From Nocardia arthritidis NBRC 100137 (GTDB lineage: Bacteria; Actinomycetota; Actinomycetes; Mycobacteriales; Mycobacteriaceae): 64,000 bases of DNA. Below, piece after piece: positions 45,165-54,847 of this stretch. The stretch's first letter is position 1; each line of letters starts with the position of its first letter. The position numbers were made by a program, and so were the translations under genes. The DNA lies in contig NZ_BDBB01000011.1 of NCBI RefSeq assembly GCF_001612765.1, positions 62,001 to 126,000 of the forward strand, given 5' to 3'. The notes under the pieces are model-generated. The model had not been told where the DNA came from. It worked only from the letters and a program-made list of their open reading frames with translations, and ran no database searches.

Positions 45165-45180
45165 TCGAACAGATGTTTGA
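45165..45180. promoter_or_regulatory. LexA (SOS) box 3, lexA-proximal
   Basis: TCGAACAGATGTTTGA matches TCGAAC-N4-GTTCGA at 11 of 12 defined positions and lies upstream of lexA, consistent with autoregulation. Confidence 0.85.
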
Positions 45181-45287
45181 TCCAGCGGCGTGACCGGACT
45201 AGATTCGAAGAACCGAAGACACGACAGGCCATGAGGGACACATGCCGGGCACCGACCGGCCTGGCACAGCAGGAAAGGGCGGTTGCG

Positions 45288-46016
45288 GTGAGGCAGACGG
45301 ACGACACGGGTGACGAGACCGAGAGCGGCGCCGACGCGGCGGGTAGCGGGGCGGATCTCACCGTGCGTCAGCGCAAAGTGCTGGAGGTGATCCGCTCCTC
45401 GGTGAGCGAGCGCGGCTACCCGCCGAGCATCCGGGAGATCGGTGACGCCGTCGGCCTCACATCCACCTCGTCGGTCGCCCATCAGCTGCGCGCCCTGGAG
45501 CGCAAGGGCTACCTGCGCCGCGACCCGAATCGGCCACGCGCCGTGGACGTCCGGGGCCTGGACGAGGTGGTGCGGTCGGTGACCAGCCTGCCCGCCGCAG
45601 CGGTCGACGACGGTGAGATCACCGTCGACGTCGACCGTCCCGTCCCCACGTTCGTCCCGGTACTCGGTCGCATCGCCGCCGGTGGCCCGATCCTGGCCGA
45701 GCAGGCTGTGGAGGACGTCTTCCCACTGCCGCGCGAGCTGGTCGGCGACGGTTCGCTGTTCCTGCTGAAGGTGGTCGGCCAGTCCATGATCGACGCGGCG
45801 ATCTGCGACGGCGACTGGGTGGTCGTGCGCCAGCAGAACGTCGCCGACAACGGCGACATCGTCGCGGCGATGATCGAGGGCGAGGCCACGGTGAAGACCT
45901 TCAAGCGCACCGGCAAGGACGTCTGGCTGATGCCGCACAACCCCGTCTTCGAGCCGATTCCCGGTAACGACGCCCAGATCCTGGGCAAGGTCGTCACAGT
46001 CATTCGCAAGATCTGA
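45288..46016 (+). CDS. lexA: SOS repressor/protease LexA
   Basis: A 242-residue LexA. The N-terminal winged helix-turn-helix is [33 protein letters not shown]; the self-cleavage Ala-Gly is in [12 protein letters not shown], the catalytic Ser in [13 protein letters not shown], and the Lys in [13 protein letters not shown] damage triggers RecA-stimulated self-cleavage. GTG at 45288 is preferred: AGGAAAGG lies upstream and the length fits mycobacterial LexA; ATG at 45231 would add 19 residues. Three LexA boxes precede it and a hairpin terminator follows. Confidence 0.95.
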   Translation: MRQTDDTGDETESGADAAGSGADLTVRQRKVLEVIRSSVSERGYPPSIREIGDAVGLTSTSSVAHQLRALERKGYLRRDPNRPRAVDVRGLDEVVRSVTSLPAAAVDDGEITVDVDRPVPTFVPVLGRIAAGGPILAEQAVEDVFPLPRELVGDGSLFLLKVVGQSMIDAAICDGDWVVVRQQNVADNGDIVAAMIEGEATVKTFKRTGKDVWLMPHNPVFEPIPGNDAQILGKVVTVIRKI

Positions 46017-46030
46017 CGTTCGTGGAACGA

Positions 46031-46070
46031 CGAACGCCGGCCATGCGCTGATGCGCGCCGCCGGCGTTCG
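46031..46070 (+). terminator. Terminator hairpin after lexA
   Basis: CGAACGCCGGC and GCCGGCGTTCG form an 11-base perfect stem with an 18-base loop, starting 15 bases after the lexA stop. No T run. Confidence 0.7.
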
Positions 46071-46156
46071 CCGAACGACGGAAGGTACGGCGCACTCACA
46101 GCTGACTGCCAGCTGATGCGCAGGTGATTCACCAGGACGCTTGCGAAGCTCCAGCG

Positions 46157-46378
46157 GTGACAGCGATCCCCGCCGCGGCCGCCGTGCCCGATGCGAACCC
46201 GATTGCCACCCGCCGCGGATCGACCGGCTTACCTCCCGCGCGAAGGTGGGAGCGCGTGGGGCTGTCCCTCCTGCTGATCGGGACCGCGGTCGCGTATCTG
46301 TGGCACATCACGGTCAACGGGATGGGCAACAGCCGTGGTCGCGGTGGCATTGCTGTATCGCGTTCCTGGCGAAGCTGA
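46157..46378 (+). pseudogene. N-terminal remnant of a GT39-type mannosyltransferase
   Basis: The frame encodes WERVGLSLLLIGTAVAYLWHITVNGMGN after a polar leader. This resembles the start of ArnT-like family 39 glycosyltransferases, where a cytoplasmic leader is followed by the first transmembrane helix and a loop ending in an (N/S)GxxNxFYxAA motif. Here the match breaks off right after GMGN and the frame ends 16 codons later. A full protein would be about 500-700 residues. A deletion that joined the 5' end to unrelated sequence, or decay, would explain it. A real short single-helix protein cannot be ruled out. Confidence 0.4.
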
Positions 46379-46402
46379 GGATCGGAGCCGGGGACGACTG
46401 GG

Positions 46403-46816
46403 TCAGCTCGTGCCCACACCGAGGGCTGTCAGCAGCACCAGCACGACGGTGAGCACGGCCAGCACGCCATGGCCCGCGACGATGGCGACGGGAAAGTTCC
46501 CTTCGGGAGGTTCTGCACTACCCGCCGAACGGGCACGGTAGGTGGGCAGCCAGCGCAGCAGCATCGCGAATCCGAGCAGCGCGACGGGGATCAGCAGTAC
46601 GAACGCGACCCACGCCAGTGCGTCCGTGTCGAGGACGAGGTACAGAATCCAGCAGATCAGTCCGGCCACGGCGAGCGTGAAATGACCGAACACGACCGGC
46701 ACGGGCAGCTGGGTGGAACTCGATTGCCGCGTCCCGCCCCGGGCGATCCACGTGCCGAGCATGAAGAAACCGCCGCCCGCGGTGAGCAGCCAAGAAACCA
46801 GTGCGGCGATGCCCAT
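46403..46816 (-). CDS. Four-helix membrane protein of unknown function
   Basis: A 137-residue protein with four hydrophobic segments (ALVSWLLTAGGGFFMLGTWI; VVFGHFTLAVAGLICWILYLVL; ALAWVAFVLLIPVALLGFAMLL; AIVAGHGVLAVLTVVLVLLTALGV). Two His residues (GHF, GHG) near the membrane edges recall haem- or metal-binding membrane proteins, which is only suggestive. I do not recognise the family with confidence. AGGAGG lies seven bases before the ATG. It follows the DUF2231 gene by 29 bases and is probably cotranscribed with it. Confidence 0.78.
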   Translation of the reverse strand: MGIAALVSWLLTAGGGFFMLGTWIARGGTRQSSSTQLPVPVVFGHFTLAVAGLICWILYLVLDTDALAWVAFVLLIPVALLGFAMLLRWLPTYRARSAGSAEPPEGNFPVAIVAGHGVLAVLTVVLVLLTALGVGTS

Positions 46817-46845
46817 GGTGTGCCTCCTGAAGGATGCGAAGGGAT

Positions 46846-47355
46846 TCAGTGGGTGAAGCCGCCGGCTTGGGTGGTTTCGTCGGCGACCCGCACGCCATAG
46901 CGATAAGCCAGCTTGCCGCCGAGATACCCGGAAATCGCCAGTGTCACCAGGCTCGCCGCCGACAGGGTCAGCGGCCCGGCCGGGACCGCGACCGCGAGGT
47001 CCGCACCCCGCCGCCACACGAAACCCAGCGCATAGGCGACGGTCACCAGCAAGTTGAGAGTCATGTGCACCAAGCCGGTACGGAAGGCGGGCGTGCCGGT
47101 CGGGATCGCGAGCAGATCGAGGAACCCGATTGTCGCGGCGACCAAGGCGCCGAGCACGCCGATCGCGATCAACCAGGACGATCCCTCGACCAGGAAGTCC
47201 GGATCGTCGACGAAACGGGACGCGATGTCGAACACGAAACTGGCGACCCAGGCGCCGATCGGGACGGTGACCAGGATCGGGTGGAACGGATGCCCGTAGG
47301 GACCGGCCAGCACCGCACTCACCGGCCGCTTTCCCTGCCGTGGATCGCCGCTCAT
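46846..47355 (-). CDS. DUF2231 membrane protein
   Basis: A 169-residue protein of the DUF2231 family: GHPFHPILVTVPIGAWVASFVFDIAS is the diagnostic N-terminal motif with two His, followed by four transmembrane segments and a C-terminal GYLGGKLAYRYGVRV. The family is widespread and often next to cytochrome or redox genes; function unknown. It forms a two-gene unit with the downstream four-helix protein. Confidence 0.85.
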   Translation of the reverse strand: MSGDPRQGKRPVSAVLAGPYGHPFHPILVTVPIGAWVASFVFDIASRFVDDPDFLVEGSSWLIAIGVLGALVAATIGFLDLLAIPTGTPAFRTGLVHMTLNLLVTVAYALGFVWRRGADLAVAVPAGPLTLSAASLVTLAISGYLGGKLAYRYGVRVADETTQAGGFTH

Positions 47356-47576
47356 CGCACACCTCCGCCGAGGTCGATCAGGTCGATGACGAAAGCAGAC
47401 TTACCCGCCGCGCGGGACATTCACACCGCACATCGGGTCGACCACCCTCGACCCCGAGGTCGATTATCTGCCGTCGAATACTCGGCGGGTAACGCGCTGG
47501 TTTTTGCACCCGTACGATGACCGAAACACTCGCACGCCACACCGCGACATCATTCGGTTTTCCGTCTGACGAACAG

Positions 47577-47663
47577 CTACATCATCGGCATCATCGGCAT
47601 CGGCATGCCGGGGAACATGCGATTCCACCAGTCGCGCACCATCCCCATCATCTGATCCATCAC
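47577..47663 (-). CDS. Methionine-rich 28-residue peptide
   Basis: GTG ATG starts a 28-codon frame ending in TAG. The peptide reads VMDQMMGMVRDWWNRMF and then PGMPMPMMPMM: 12 Met (counting the start as Met), two adjacent Trp, and a Met-Pro tail. A strong ribosome site, GGGAGGTGA, lies seven bases before the GTG, and a good SigA-like promoter lies about 190 bases upstream. Met-rich stretches often bind soft metals such as Cu(I). The hydrogenase/nickel gene cluster ends 400 bases upstream on the same strand, but a link is only proximity. I recognise no family. ATG at 47660 is an equally possible start. Confidence 0.65.
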   Translation of the reverse strand: MMDQMMGMVRDWWNRMFPGMPMPMMPMM

Positions 47664-48062
47664 GGTAGTTCACCTCCCTTCGACAGGACTCGAGAAGCAG
47701 TTCAGCTCATCGGACACGAAGGTGAGGAAACGCGGTCACACGCCGTGATAATCACCGGGAAACAATTCCTGGGGAGCGATGAATTTTCCGACCGGGCGAC
47801 CATTGGCGAATCCACGCGGCACTCCTCGTGGTCCGGCTCGACAGCTGTGTACATTCTACTCCGAGCGCGGTTGCCGTAAAATGTCGTCGCGCCTTCGGAA
47901 TTCGCCGAATTTTCGAGTGCCGCGCATTGAACCGATCCGATCATCGCGCCCGTGAAGGAACGCATCGCCATAGGCCTCGATGGCGGCGGCTATCTTGTCA
48001 TTCCGAGGGAGTTCGCCGCGACGAATGCGGTGCCCGGGATCGGCGGCGCCGCCCAGAGATCG
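47664..48062 (-). other. Leader region upstream of the Met-rich peptide
   Basis: About 400 bases between the DUF6390 stop and the small peptide gene, less GC-rich than its surroundings. Apart from the promoter at 47853-47880 and the peptide's ribosome site it holds no supported gene. The transcript would have a leader of about 180 bases, long for such a short gene; I could not match it to a known riboswitch. Confidence 0.45.
47853..47880 (-). promoter_or_regulatory. SigA-like promoter
   Basis: Read on the minus strand: -35 TTTACG (47875-47880), 16-base spacer, -10 TAGAAT (47853-47858). It faces the Met-rich peptide gene. Confidence 0.5.
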
Positions 48063-48806
48063 TCAGCTCGCCGGGCTCCGCCGCACAGCCAGCCGCCGAT
48101 TGGTGACCTCCAGCTGACGCACCGTGCCCGCCTCCAGAGCCCGCACCCCGGCGTCGTCCAGTCGCCCGCACAGCCGCCCCCAATGCACCGCGACCCGCTC
48201 CCCCGCCGCTACGTCGGGCAGCGCCGCGTACCCGTCCACCCGGATCGGCACGGACTCGGACGTCTCCGCCGACAGCGTGAGGCGTTCTCCGTCCCAGCGG
48301 AGCCTGCGGCAGCGCAGCGCGACCTCGCCGCCGCTACGGTCGAGGACCGTTCCCCAGGTGATCCGGCAGCTGTCGAGGACGTGCAGGGGATGTGCGTTGC
48401 CGTGCCGGAGCAGCCGGGACCACGGGTACACGCCGAAGACGTGGAAACAATGGTTTGCCGCGGCTTCCTCGGCCAACCGTGGGGTCAGATGCGTCCAGTA
48501 CCCGCCCGCGACCGGGCCGAGCAGACTCAGCAGTTCCGCGGTGAACTCCTGGGGGTCCAGGCTCGCGCCGACTCCACCGCCCAGCCAATAGGACTCGACG
48601 AGCCCGCGGTCCAGCGGATCGGCGATGCCGGTCATCCGGGCCATCACCTGCAGGTAGGGCCACGCGCCGGTGAACCGGCGCGCCACCGCGCGCACCTGTT
48701 GTTCCGAGCCGTCCCGCAACGCGGCCGCGTCGGGCGGCCCGCAGTAGCCGAGCCGGTTGGGCGCGTAGGCGTACCGGGCGAACATCTCCGCGCCGCCGCC
48801 CGTCAT
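48063..48806 (-). CDS. DUF6390 hydrogenase-cluster protein
   Basis: A 247-residue soluble protein of a family (DUF6390, recalled) seen in actinobacterial hydrogenase loci. Conserved-looking stretches are FARYAYAPNRLGYCGPPDA at the N-terminus, RFTGAWPYLQVMARMTGIADPLD, VESYWLGGG, and CFHVFGVYPWSRLLRHG. The role is unknown. Its ATG overlaps the nicT stop (ATGA), so it is translationally coupled to the nickel transporter, which suggests a part in nickel delivery or hydrogenase maturation (inference). It is the last gene of the long cluster. Confidence 0.75.
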   Translation of the reverse strand: MTGGGAEMFARYAYAPNRLGYCGPPDAAALRDGSEQQVRAVARRFTGAWPYLQVMARMTGIADPLDRGLVESYWLGGGVGASLDPQEFTAELLSLLGPVAGGYWTHLTPRLAEEAAANHCFHVFGVYPWSRLLRHGNAHPLHVLDSCRITWGTVLDRSGGEVALRCRRLRWDGERLTLSAETSESVPIRVDGYAALPDVAAGERVAVHWGRLCGRLDDAGVRALEAGTVRQLEVTNRRLAVRRSPAS

Positions 48807-49924
48807 CGGCAGGGCCTTCCACCAGCCCGCTCGACGGACCACCGCTGCTCGAGCCTGCCGAATCGCCACACCGCCACCGCTACCGCCCAGGTGAGCACGA
48901 ACAGCCCGGCGATCAGCAAGCCCATGGCGCCGAGATCCAGTCCGCCGACCCAGGCCACCGGGCCGTCGGCGATGCCGAATTCGTCGGCCAGCACGGAGAT
49001 CATCTCCTGCGCGCCGATCATCAGGGCTACCACGACCGACAGGCCCGTGACGACGATGTTGTAGTAGACGCTGCGCAGCGGCCCCGCGAACGCCCACCCG
49101 TACGCGTAGTTCATGAACGCGCCGTCCAGCGCGTCGAACAGCGTCATTCCCGCCGAGAACAACACCGGCAGCACCAGGATCGCGTACCACGGCAGGGCGG
49201 TCGCCGCCGCGCCGCCCGCGATCACCAGCAGGCTCACCTCGGTGACGGTGTCGAAGCCCAGACCGAACAACAGTCCGACGGGGTACATCTGCCACGGTGC
49301 GCGCACCGCTCGGGTCAGTGGGCCGATCACCCGCTGCAAGGCGCCGCGGTCGTCCAGCTTCTGTCGCAACGCGGCCTCGTCGTATGTGCCGCGACGCATG
49401 CCGCGGAACACCCGCCAGATCCCGATCAAGGAGACCAGGTTCAACAACCCGATGGCGAGCAGGAAGGTTCCCGAGATGCCGGTTCCGAACACCCCGGTCC
49501 AGCGGTGCAGCCCGGACTCCTCCTCCCGCAGGTTTCCCGCCAGGGCCTTGACGCCGAACGCCAGCAGCGCGACGAGGACGAAGACGATGGTGGAGTGGCC
49601 GAGGGAGAACCAGAACCCCACCGACAGCGGCTTGCGCCCGTCGGCGACCAGCTTGCGGGTGGTGTTGTCGATGGCGGCGATGTGGTCGGCGTCGAAGGCG
49701 TGCCGCATCCCGAGCGTGTAGGCGGTGACGCCGAGACCGACGCCGAACACCGCACCGTCCACGACGTACCCGCCGGGGACCACCACCAGCAGCAGCGCCG
49801 ACCACCCGAGGACATGCAGGGCGACGATGACCGACGCCATCCCCGCGACGCCGCGCCGCTGCCGCCCGTCCCGGGGGCGGGGCGTCGCCGAGGGGGTATC
49901 GGCGATCCGAACGATGATCCACAC
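48803..49924 (-). CDS. nicT: NiCoT-family nickel/cobalt transporter
   Basis: A 373-residue permease with about eight transmembrane helices. The family signature RHAFDADHIAAIDN (HX4DH type) lies in the second helix, with FSLGHSTIVF, GFDTVTEVSLL and ALDGAFMNYAYGWA further on, all conserved in NixA/HoxN transporters. It takes up Ni2+ for the hydrogenase active site. GTG start 34 bases after hypE; coupled downstream to the DUF6390 gene. A polar 30-residue N-terminus precedes the first helix. Confidence 0.93.
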   Translation of the reverse strand: MWIIVRIADTPSATPRPRDGRQRRGVAGMASVIVALHVLGWSALLLVVVPGGYVVDGAVFGVGLGVTAYTLGMRHAFDADHIAAIDNTTRKLVADGRKPLSVGFWFSLGHSTIVFVLVALLAFGVKALAGNLREEESGLHRWTGVFGTGISGTFLLAIGLLNLVSLIGIWRVFRGMRRGTYDEAALRQKLDDRGALQRVIGPLTRAVRAPWQMYPVGLLFGLGFDTVTEVSLLVIAGGAAATALPWYAILVLPVLFSAGMTLFDALDGAFMNYAYGWAFAGPLRSVYYNIVVTGLSVVVALMIGAQEMISVLADEFGIADGPVAWVGGLDLGAMGLLIAGLFVLTWAVAVAVWRFGRLEQRWSVERAGGRPCR

Positions 49925-49958
49925 CTCGCCTTCTGGCTCCGGACCGTTGCGTCCGCCG

Positions 49959-51027
49959 TCAGCAGATTCGCGGCAACTGCTCGCCTGCGGGCAGGTCCAC
50001 CACCCGGGTCCCGCCGAGCGCGGTGCGGGCCACCACCATGCCGGGATGTTCGGCGACGCACCGGCCGATCGCCGCGGCCTGCGCGCCCAGCGGGTGCTCC
50101 CGCATCGCCGCGAGCACGCGATCGGCGTCCTCGGGCGCGACGAACGCCAGCAGCTTGCCCTCGTTGGCCACGTACATCGGGTCCAGGCCGAGCAGCCCGC
50201 ACGCGTCGCGCACGCCGCCGGGCACCGGCAGCTGCCGCTCGTCCAGGGATACGCCGACTCCCGCGGCGCGGGCGATCTCGTTGAGCGAGGCCGCGACGCC
50301 GCCGCGGGTGGGGTCGCGCAGCACGTGAACGTCTGCGCCGGTGGCCAGCATGGCCGCGACCAAGCCGTGCAGCGGCGCGGTGTCGCTGAGCACGGTGGTG
50401 CCGAATTCCAGCCCTTCGCGGCAACTGAGCACCGCGACACCGTGCACGCCGATATCGCCGCTGACCAGCACGACGTCGCCGGGCCGCGCGCGCTGCGGCC
50501 GGATATCGACATCGGGGGCCACCACGCCGATTCCGGCGGTGTTGATGTAGATCCCGTCCCCGTGTCCGGCGTCCACGACCTTGGTGTCGCCGGTGACCAG
50601 CTGGACTTCCGCCGCCAGCGCGGCGGTGCCGACCGCCTGCGCGATGCGCGCGATGTCGGCCAGCGCGGTGCCCTCTTCCAGGATGAACGCGGTGGACAGC
50701 ACCATCGGGCGCGCGCCGGACATGGCCAGATCGTTCACCGTGCCGTTGACCGCCAGCTCACCGATCGTGCCGCCCGGGAACACGATCGGCTTCACCACGA
50801 ACGAATCGGTGGAGAAGGCCAGCCGTGCGCCGTCGAGCGTGACGACCGCGGAGTCGCCGAGATCGGCGTGCGCGGCCGAGCCGAACGCGGGCAGGAACAG
50901 ATGCTCGATCAGTTCGCCGGACATCGCTCCGCCGCCGCCGTGGCCCATCACGATGTTCGGCGCGTCCCGCAGCGGCATCGGGCAGACCCAGCCGTCCATG
51001 TCGATCGCCACGGGGGCGGCGCCGTCC

Positions 51028-51035
<8 letters not shown>
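49959..51035 (-). CDS. hypE: Hydrogenase maturation protein HypE
   Basis: A 358-residue PurM-like ATPase. It ends in PRIC, the C-terminal Cys that receives a carbamoyl group from HypF and is dehydrated to thiocyanate, the source of the active-site CN ligands. The nucleotide-binding features [32 protein letters not shown] and [16 protein letters not shown] are intact. It overlaps hypD by eight bases. Confidence 0.96.
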
Positions 51036-52136
<1,101 letters not shown>

Positions 52137-52140
<4 letters not shown>

Positions 52141-52463
52141 GACCGGGCCTCCGGTTCCTCGCGTGATGGCTCGGCGGCTGGATTGTCCATGCCCGCCTGC
52201 TTCGCGGCGATGGCGAAACCGTCGCCGAATTCCTCGTTCAGTACGCCGAGGTGCTCGAATTCGGCCAGGGTCCGCAACGCGGACTCCTCGTCCAGCCGCT
52301 GGATCGCGAAGCCGACGTGGACCACGACGTAGTCACCGACCGCCGCGTCCGGGATGTATTGCAGGCACACGTCCTTGTGCACGCCGCCGAAGTCGACGAC
52401 CGACATCAGCGTGCCGTCCCGCTCGTGCAGGCTGAGCACTTTGCCTGGTACCGCAAGACACAT
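52137..52463 (-). CDS. hypC: Hydrogenase assembly chaperone HypC
   Basis: A 108-residue Hyp[13 protein letters not shown] exposes the essential Cys after Met removal, which carries the iron ligand precursor from HypD to the large subunit. The C-terminus is about 25 residues longer than typical HypC ([20 protein letters not shown]). The start MC is chosen since the Cys must be near the N-terminus; an ATG seven codons upstream exists but would mask it. It is coupled to hypD. A second hypC lies at 54844. Confidence 0.93.
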
Positions 52464-52480
52464 CTTGCTTTCTCCTTCGC

Positions 52481-54847
52481 TCATCCCTCGCTGCACGCGA
52501 GGAGTTGCCCGAATGCGAGGCCGCCGTCGTTGGGCGGCAGTCGGTGGTGGGTGATCACGGTGAAGCCGTTGTCGCGCAGCAGCGCACACGCTCGAACGAG
52601 CAGCAGGGCGTTCTGGAAGACGCCGCCGGACAGGGCGAGGACCGTCGCCGGGGCGGCGTAGCGAGCCGCGAGCTCGAGCACCAGCCGGGCGACAGCGGCG
52701 TGGAACCGCGCGCCAACCACCTGCGCGGGTGCGCCCGCGCGCACGTCGGCGACCACGCCCGCCAGCACCGGTGCGGGATCGATCACGGCCGGATCGCCGC
52801 CATCGAGTGCGAACCGGTATGCGGTGGCGCCTTCCGCGCCGGACCGGGACAGTCCCTCCAGCTCGATGGCCGCCTGCGCTTCGTAGTCGACGACGTGCCG
52901 CACGCCGCACAGCGAGGACACCGCGTCGAACAGCCGGCCCATGCTCGACGTGGGAGCGCAACCCCATCCGGTCCGGAACTGGTGGGCCAGCACCGAACGC
53001 TCGGCGGGCGGGCATGCCGCGACCGCCGGAATGTCCTCGGTCCACTCGATCCCGGCCGACCGCAGATGCGCCAGCGCCATGCGATAGGGCCTGCGCACCG
53101 CGAGATCGCCGCCGGCCAGCGGCACGTACTTCAGATGGGCCAGACGGCGATAGCCCTTGTAGCCCGCGAGCAGCACCTCACCGCCCCACACCGCCGCGTC
53201 CGGCCCGTATCCGGTGCCGTCGAAGGCGATGCCGACCACCTGCTCGCTCGCGCCGAGTCCGTGCTCACCCATGACGGCGGCGATGTGCGCGTGGTGGTGC
53301 TGGACGGTGTACACGGCTCGCTCACCCGCGTGCCTGCGCGCCCACGCGGTGGAGCGGTAGCCGGGATGCGCGTCGGCCACCAGTTGCGCGGGCCGCACCC
53401 CGGTGAGTGCCGCGAGGTGGCGCTGGGCCGCGCCGAAGGAGCGCAGCGTCGCCAGATCGTCCATGTCGCCGATGTGCTGGCTCAGCCAGGCGTAGCGACC
53501 GTCGGCGACCGCGCAGGTGTTCTTGAGGTCGGCGCCGACGGCGAGCGTCGGCGGCAGCGGAACCGGCAGCAGCAGCGGCAGCGGCGCGTACCCGCGCGAG
53601 CGCCGGACGGGCAGTTCGCGGCCGTCGAGCGAACGCACCACCGAGTCGTCACAGGGCACCAGAATGCGCCGGTTGTGCGTCAGCCAGCCGTCGGCCAGCC
53701 CGGCCAGCCGGGTGCGGGCGTCCTCGTCCTGGTAGCAGATCGGCTCGCCGCCGAGGTTGCCGGAGGTCATCACCAGCACCTGCGGGCCGGGCGGGTCGCC
53801 GGGCAGACCGAACAGCAACAGATGCAGCGGGGTGTAGGCGAGCATGACGCCCAGGTCCGGATTGCCGGGTGCCACCGAGGGAGCCGGGATCGGGCGGCTC
53901 GCCCGCGCCGCGCCCACCGACACGGTGTCTTCACCCGGCTGAGCGGCGCGGATCGAATCGGCTGCGAAAGAGGAGGATTCCTCGGCCGCGGACCGGCGAG
54001 CGAGCAGCACTATCGGGCGAGCCGGGCTGGTCAGCAGCGTCGCGGCGGCGTCGTCGACGGTGACGATGGCCCTTGCCGTGGCGAGGTCCGGCACCATCAC
54101 GGCGAACGGCTTGTCCCCGCGGCGTTTGCGCCTGCGCAGCTCCGCCACGGCCGTCTCGTCGGTGGCGTCGCAGGCCAGGTGGTACCCGCCGATGCCTTTG
54201 ACCGCCAGGACGCCGCCCGCGCGCAGCAGCTGCCGCGCGGCCGTCAACGGCGCGCCGGCTCCCGGTCCGGTATACGCGAGGGTGGGACCGCAGTCGGGGC
54301 AGGCGATCGGTTGCGCGTGGAAGCGGCGGTCGGCGGGATCGGCGTACTCCCGCGCGCAGCGGTCGCACATGGCGAAGTCGGCCATCGACGTCCGCTCGCG
54401 GTCGTAGGGGAGGCTCGCGATGATGGTGAAGCGCGGACCGCAATTGGTGCAGTTGACGAACGGATGGCGATAGCGGCGGTCGCCGGGATCGCGCAACTCG
54501 CGTTCGCAGTCCGCGCAGATCGCGACATCCGGAGAGGCCAGCGTGCGGCCACCGCCGTCGTGGGTGGTACCCGCGATGTGGAAGCCGGTGCCGCCCCGCA
54601 CCGGGAGCTCGGCCTGCTCGACCGACTCGACCACCGCCAGCGGCGGCGGGCGCAGACGCAGCCGCTCGGCGAACCGGTCCAGATCCTGCGGCGCACCCTC
54701 GATTTCGATGACGACGCCGCTGCTGTCGTTGCCGACGCTGCCGGACAGGGACAACTCGGCGGCGGTGGTGTAGACGAACGGGCGGAACCCGACGCCTTGG
54801 ACCACGCCGCGCACGAGCAGACGACGCCGCAGCCGCTGGGTGGTCAT
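52481..54847 (-). CDS. hypF: Carbamoyltransferase HypF
   Basis: A 788-residue multidomain enzyme that makes the carbamoyl group for the CN ligands. In order: acylphosphatase domain (VRGVVQGVGFRPFVY, residues 12-26), two zinc fingers (CADCERELRDPGDRRYRH...NCTNCG and CDRCAREY...CPDCG, about 110-190), YrdC-like domain (KGIGGYHLACDA), and a Kae1/carbamoyltransferase domain with HHHAHIAAVMGEH and IAFDGTGYGPDAAVWGGE. All key motifs are present. It overlaps the second hypC gene by four bases. Confidence 0.96.
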   Translation of the reverse strand: MTTQRLRRRLLVRGVVQGVGFRPFVYTTAAELSLSGSVGNDSSGVVIEIEGAPQDLDRFAERLRLRPPPLAVVESVEQAELPVRGGTGFHIAGTTHDGGGRTLASPDVAICADCERELRDPGDRRYRHPFVNCTNCGPRFTIIASLPYDRERTSMADFAMCDRCAREYADPADRRFHAQPIACPDCGPTLAYTGPGAGAPLTAARQLLRAGGVLAVKGIGGYHLACDATDETAVAELRRRKRRGDKPFAVMVPDLATARAIVTVDDAAATLLTSPARPIVLLARRSAAEESSSFAADSIRAAQPGEDTVSVGAARASRPIPAPSVAPGNPDLGVMLAYTPLHLLLFGLPGDPPGPQVLVMTSGNLGGEPICYQDEDARTRLAGLADGWLTHNRRILVPCDDSVVRSLDGRELPVRRSRGYAPLPLLLPVPLPPTLAVGADLKNTCAVADGRYAWLSQHIGDMDDLATLRSFGAAQRHLAALTGVRPAQLVADAHPGYRSTAWARRHAGERAVYTVQHHHAHIAAVMGEHGLGASEQVVGIAFDGTGYGPDAAVWGGEVLLAGYKGYRRLAHLKYVPLAGGDLAVRRPYRMALAHLRSAGIEWTEDIPAVAACPPAERSVLAHQFRTGWGCAPTSSMGRLFDAVSSLCGVRHVVDYEAQAAIELEGLSRSGAEGATAYRFALDGGDPAVIDPAPVLAGVVADVRAGAPAQVVGARFHAAVARLVLELAARYAAPATVLALSGGVFQNALLLVRACALLRDNGFTVITHHRLPPNDGGLAFGQLLACSEG

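Noticed and set aside
19894..46070. CRISPR array or other direct-repeat array
   Set aside because: The recurring short sequences found are terminator stems and operator palindromes. No regularly spaced repeats were seen here or elsewhere in the window.
47702..47971. A minus-strand frame of 89 codons in the leader of the Met-rich peptide
   Set aside because: It overlaps the proposed promoter, has no clear ribosome site and no conserved-looking composition.
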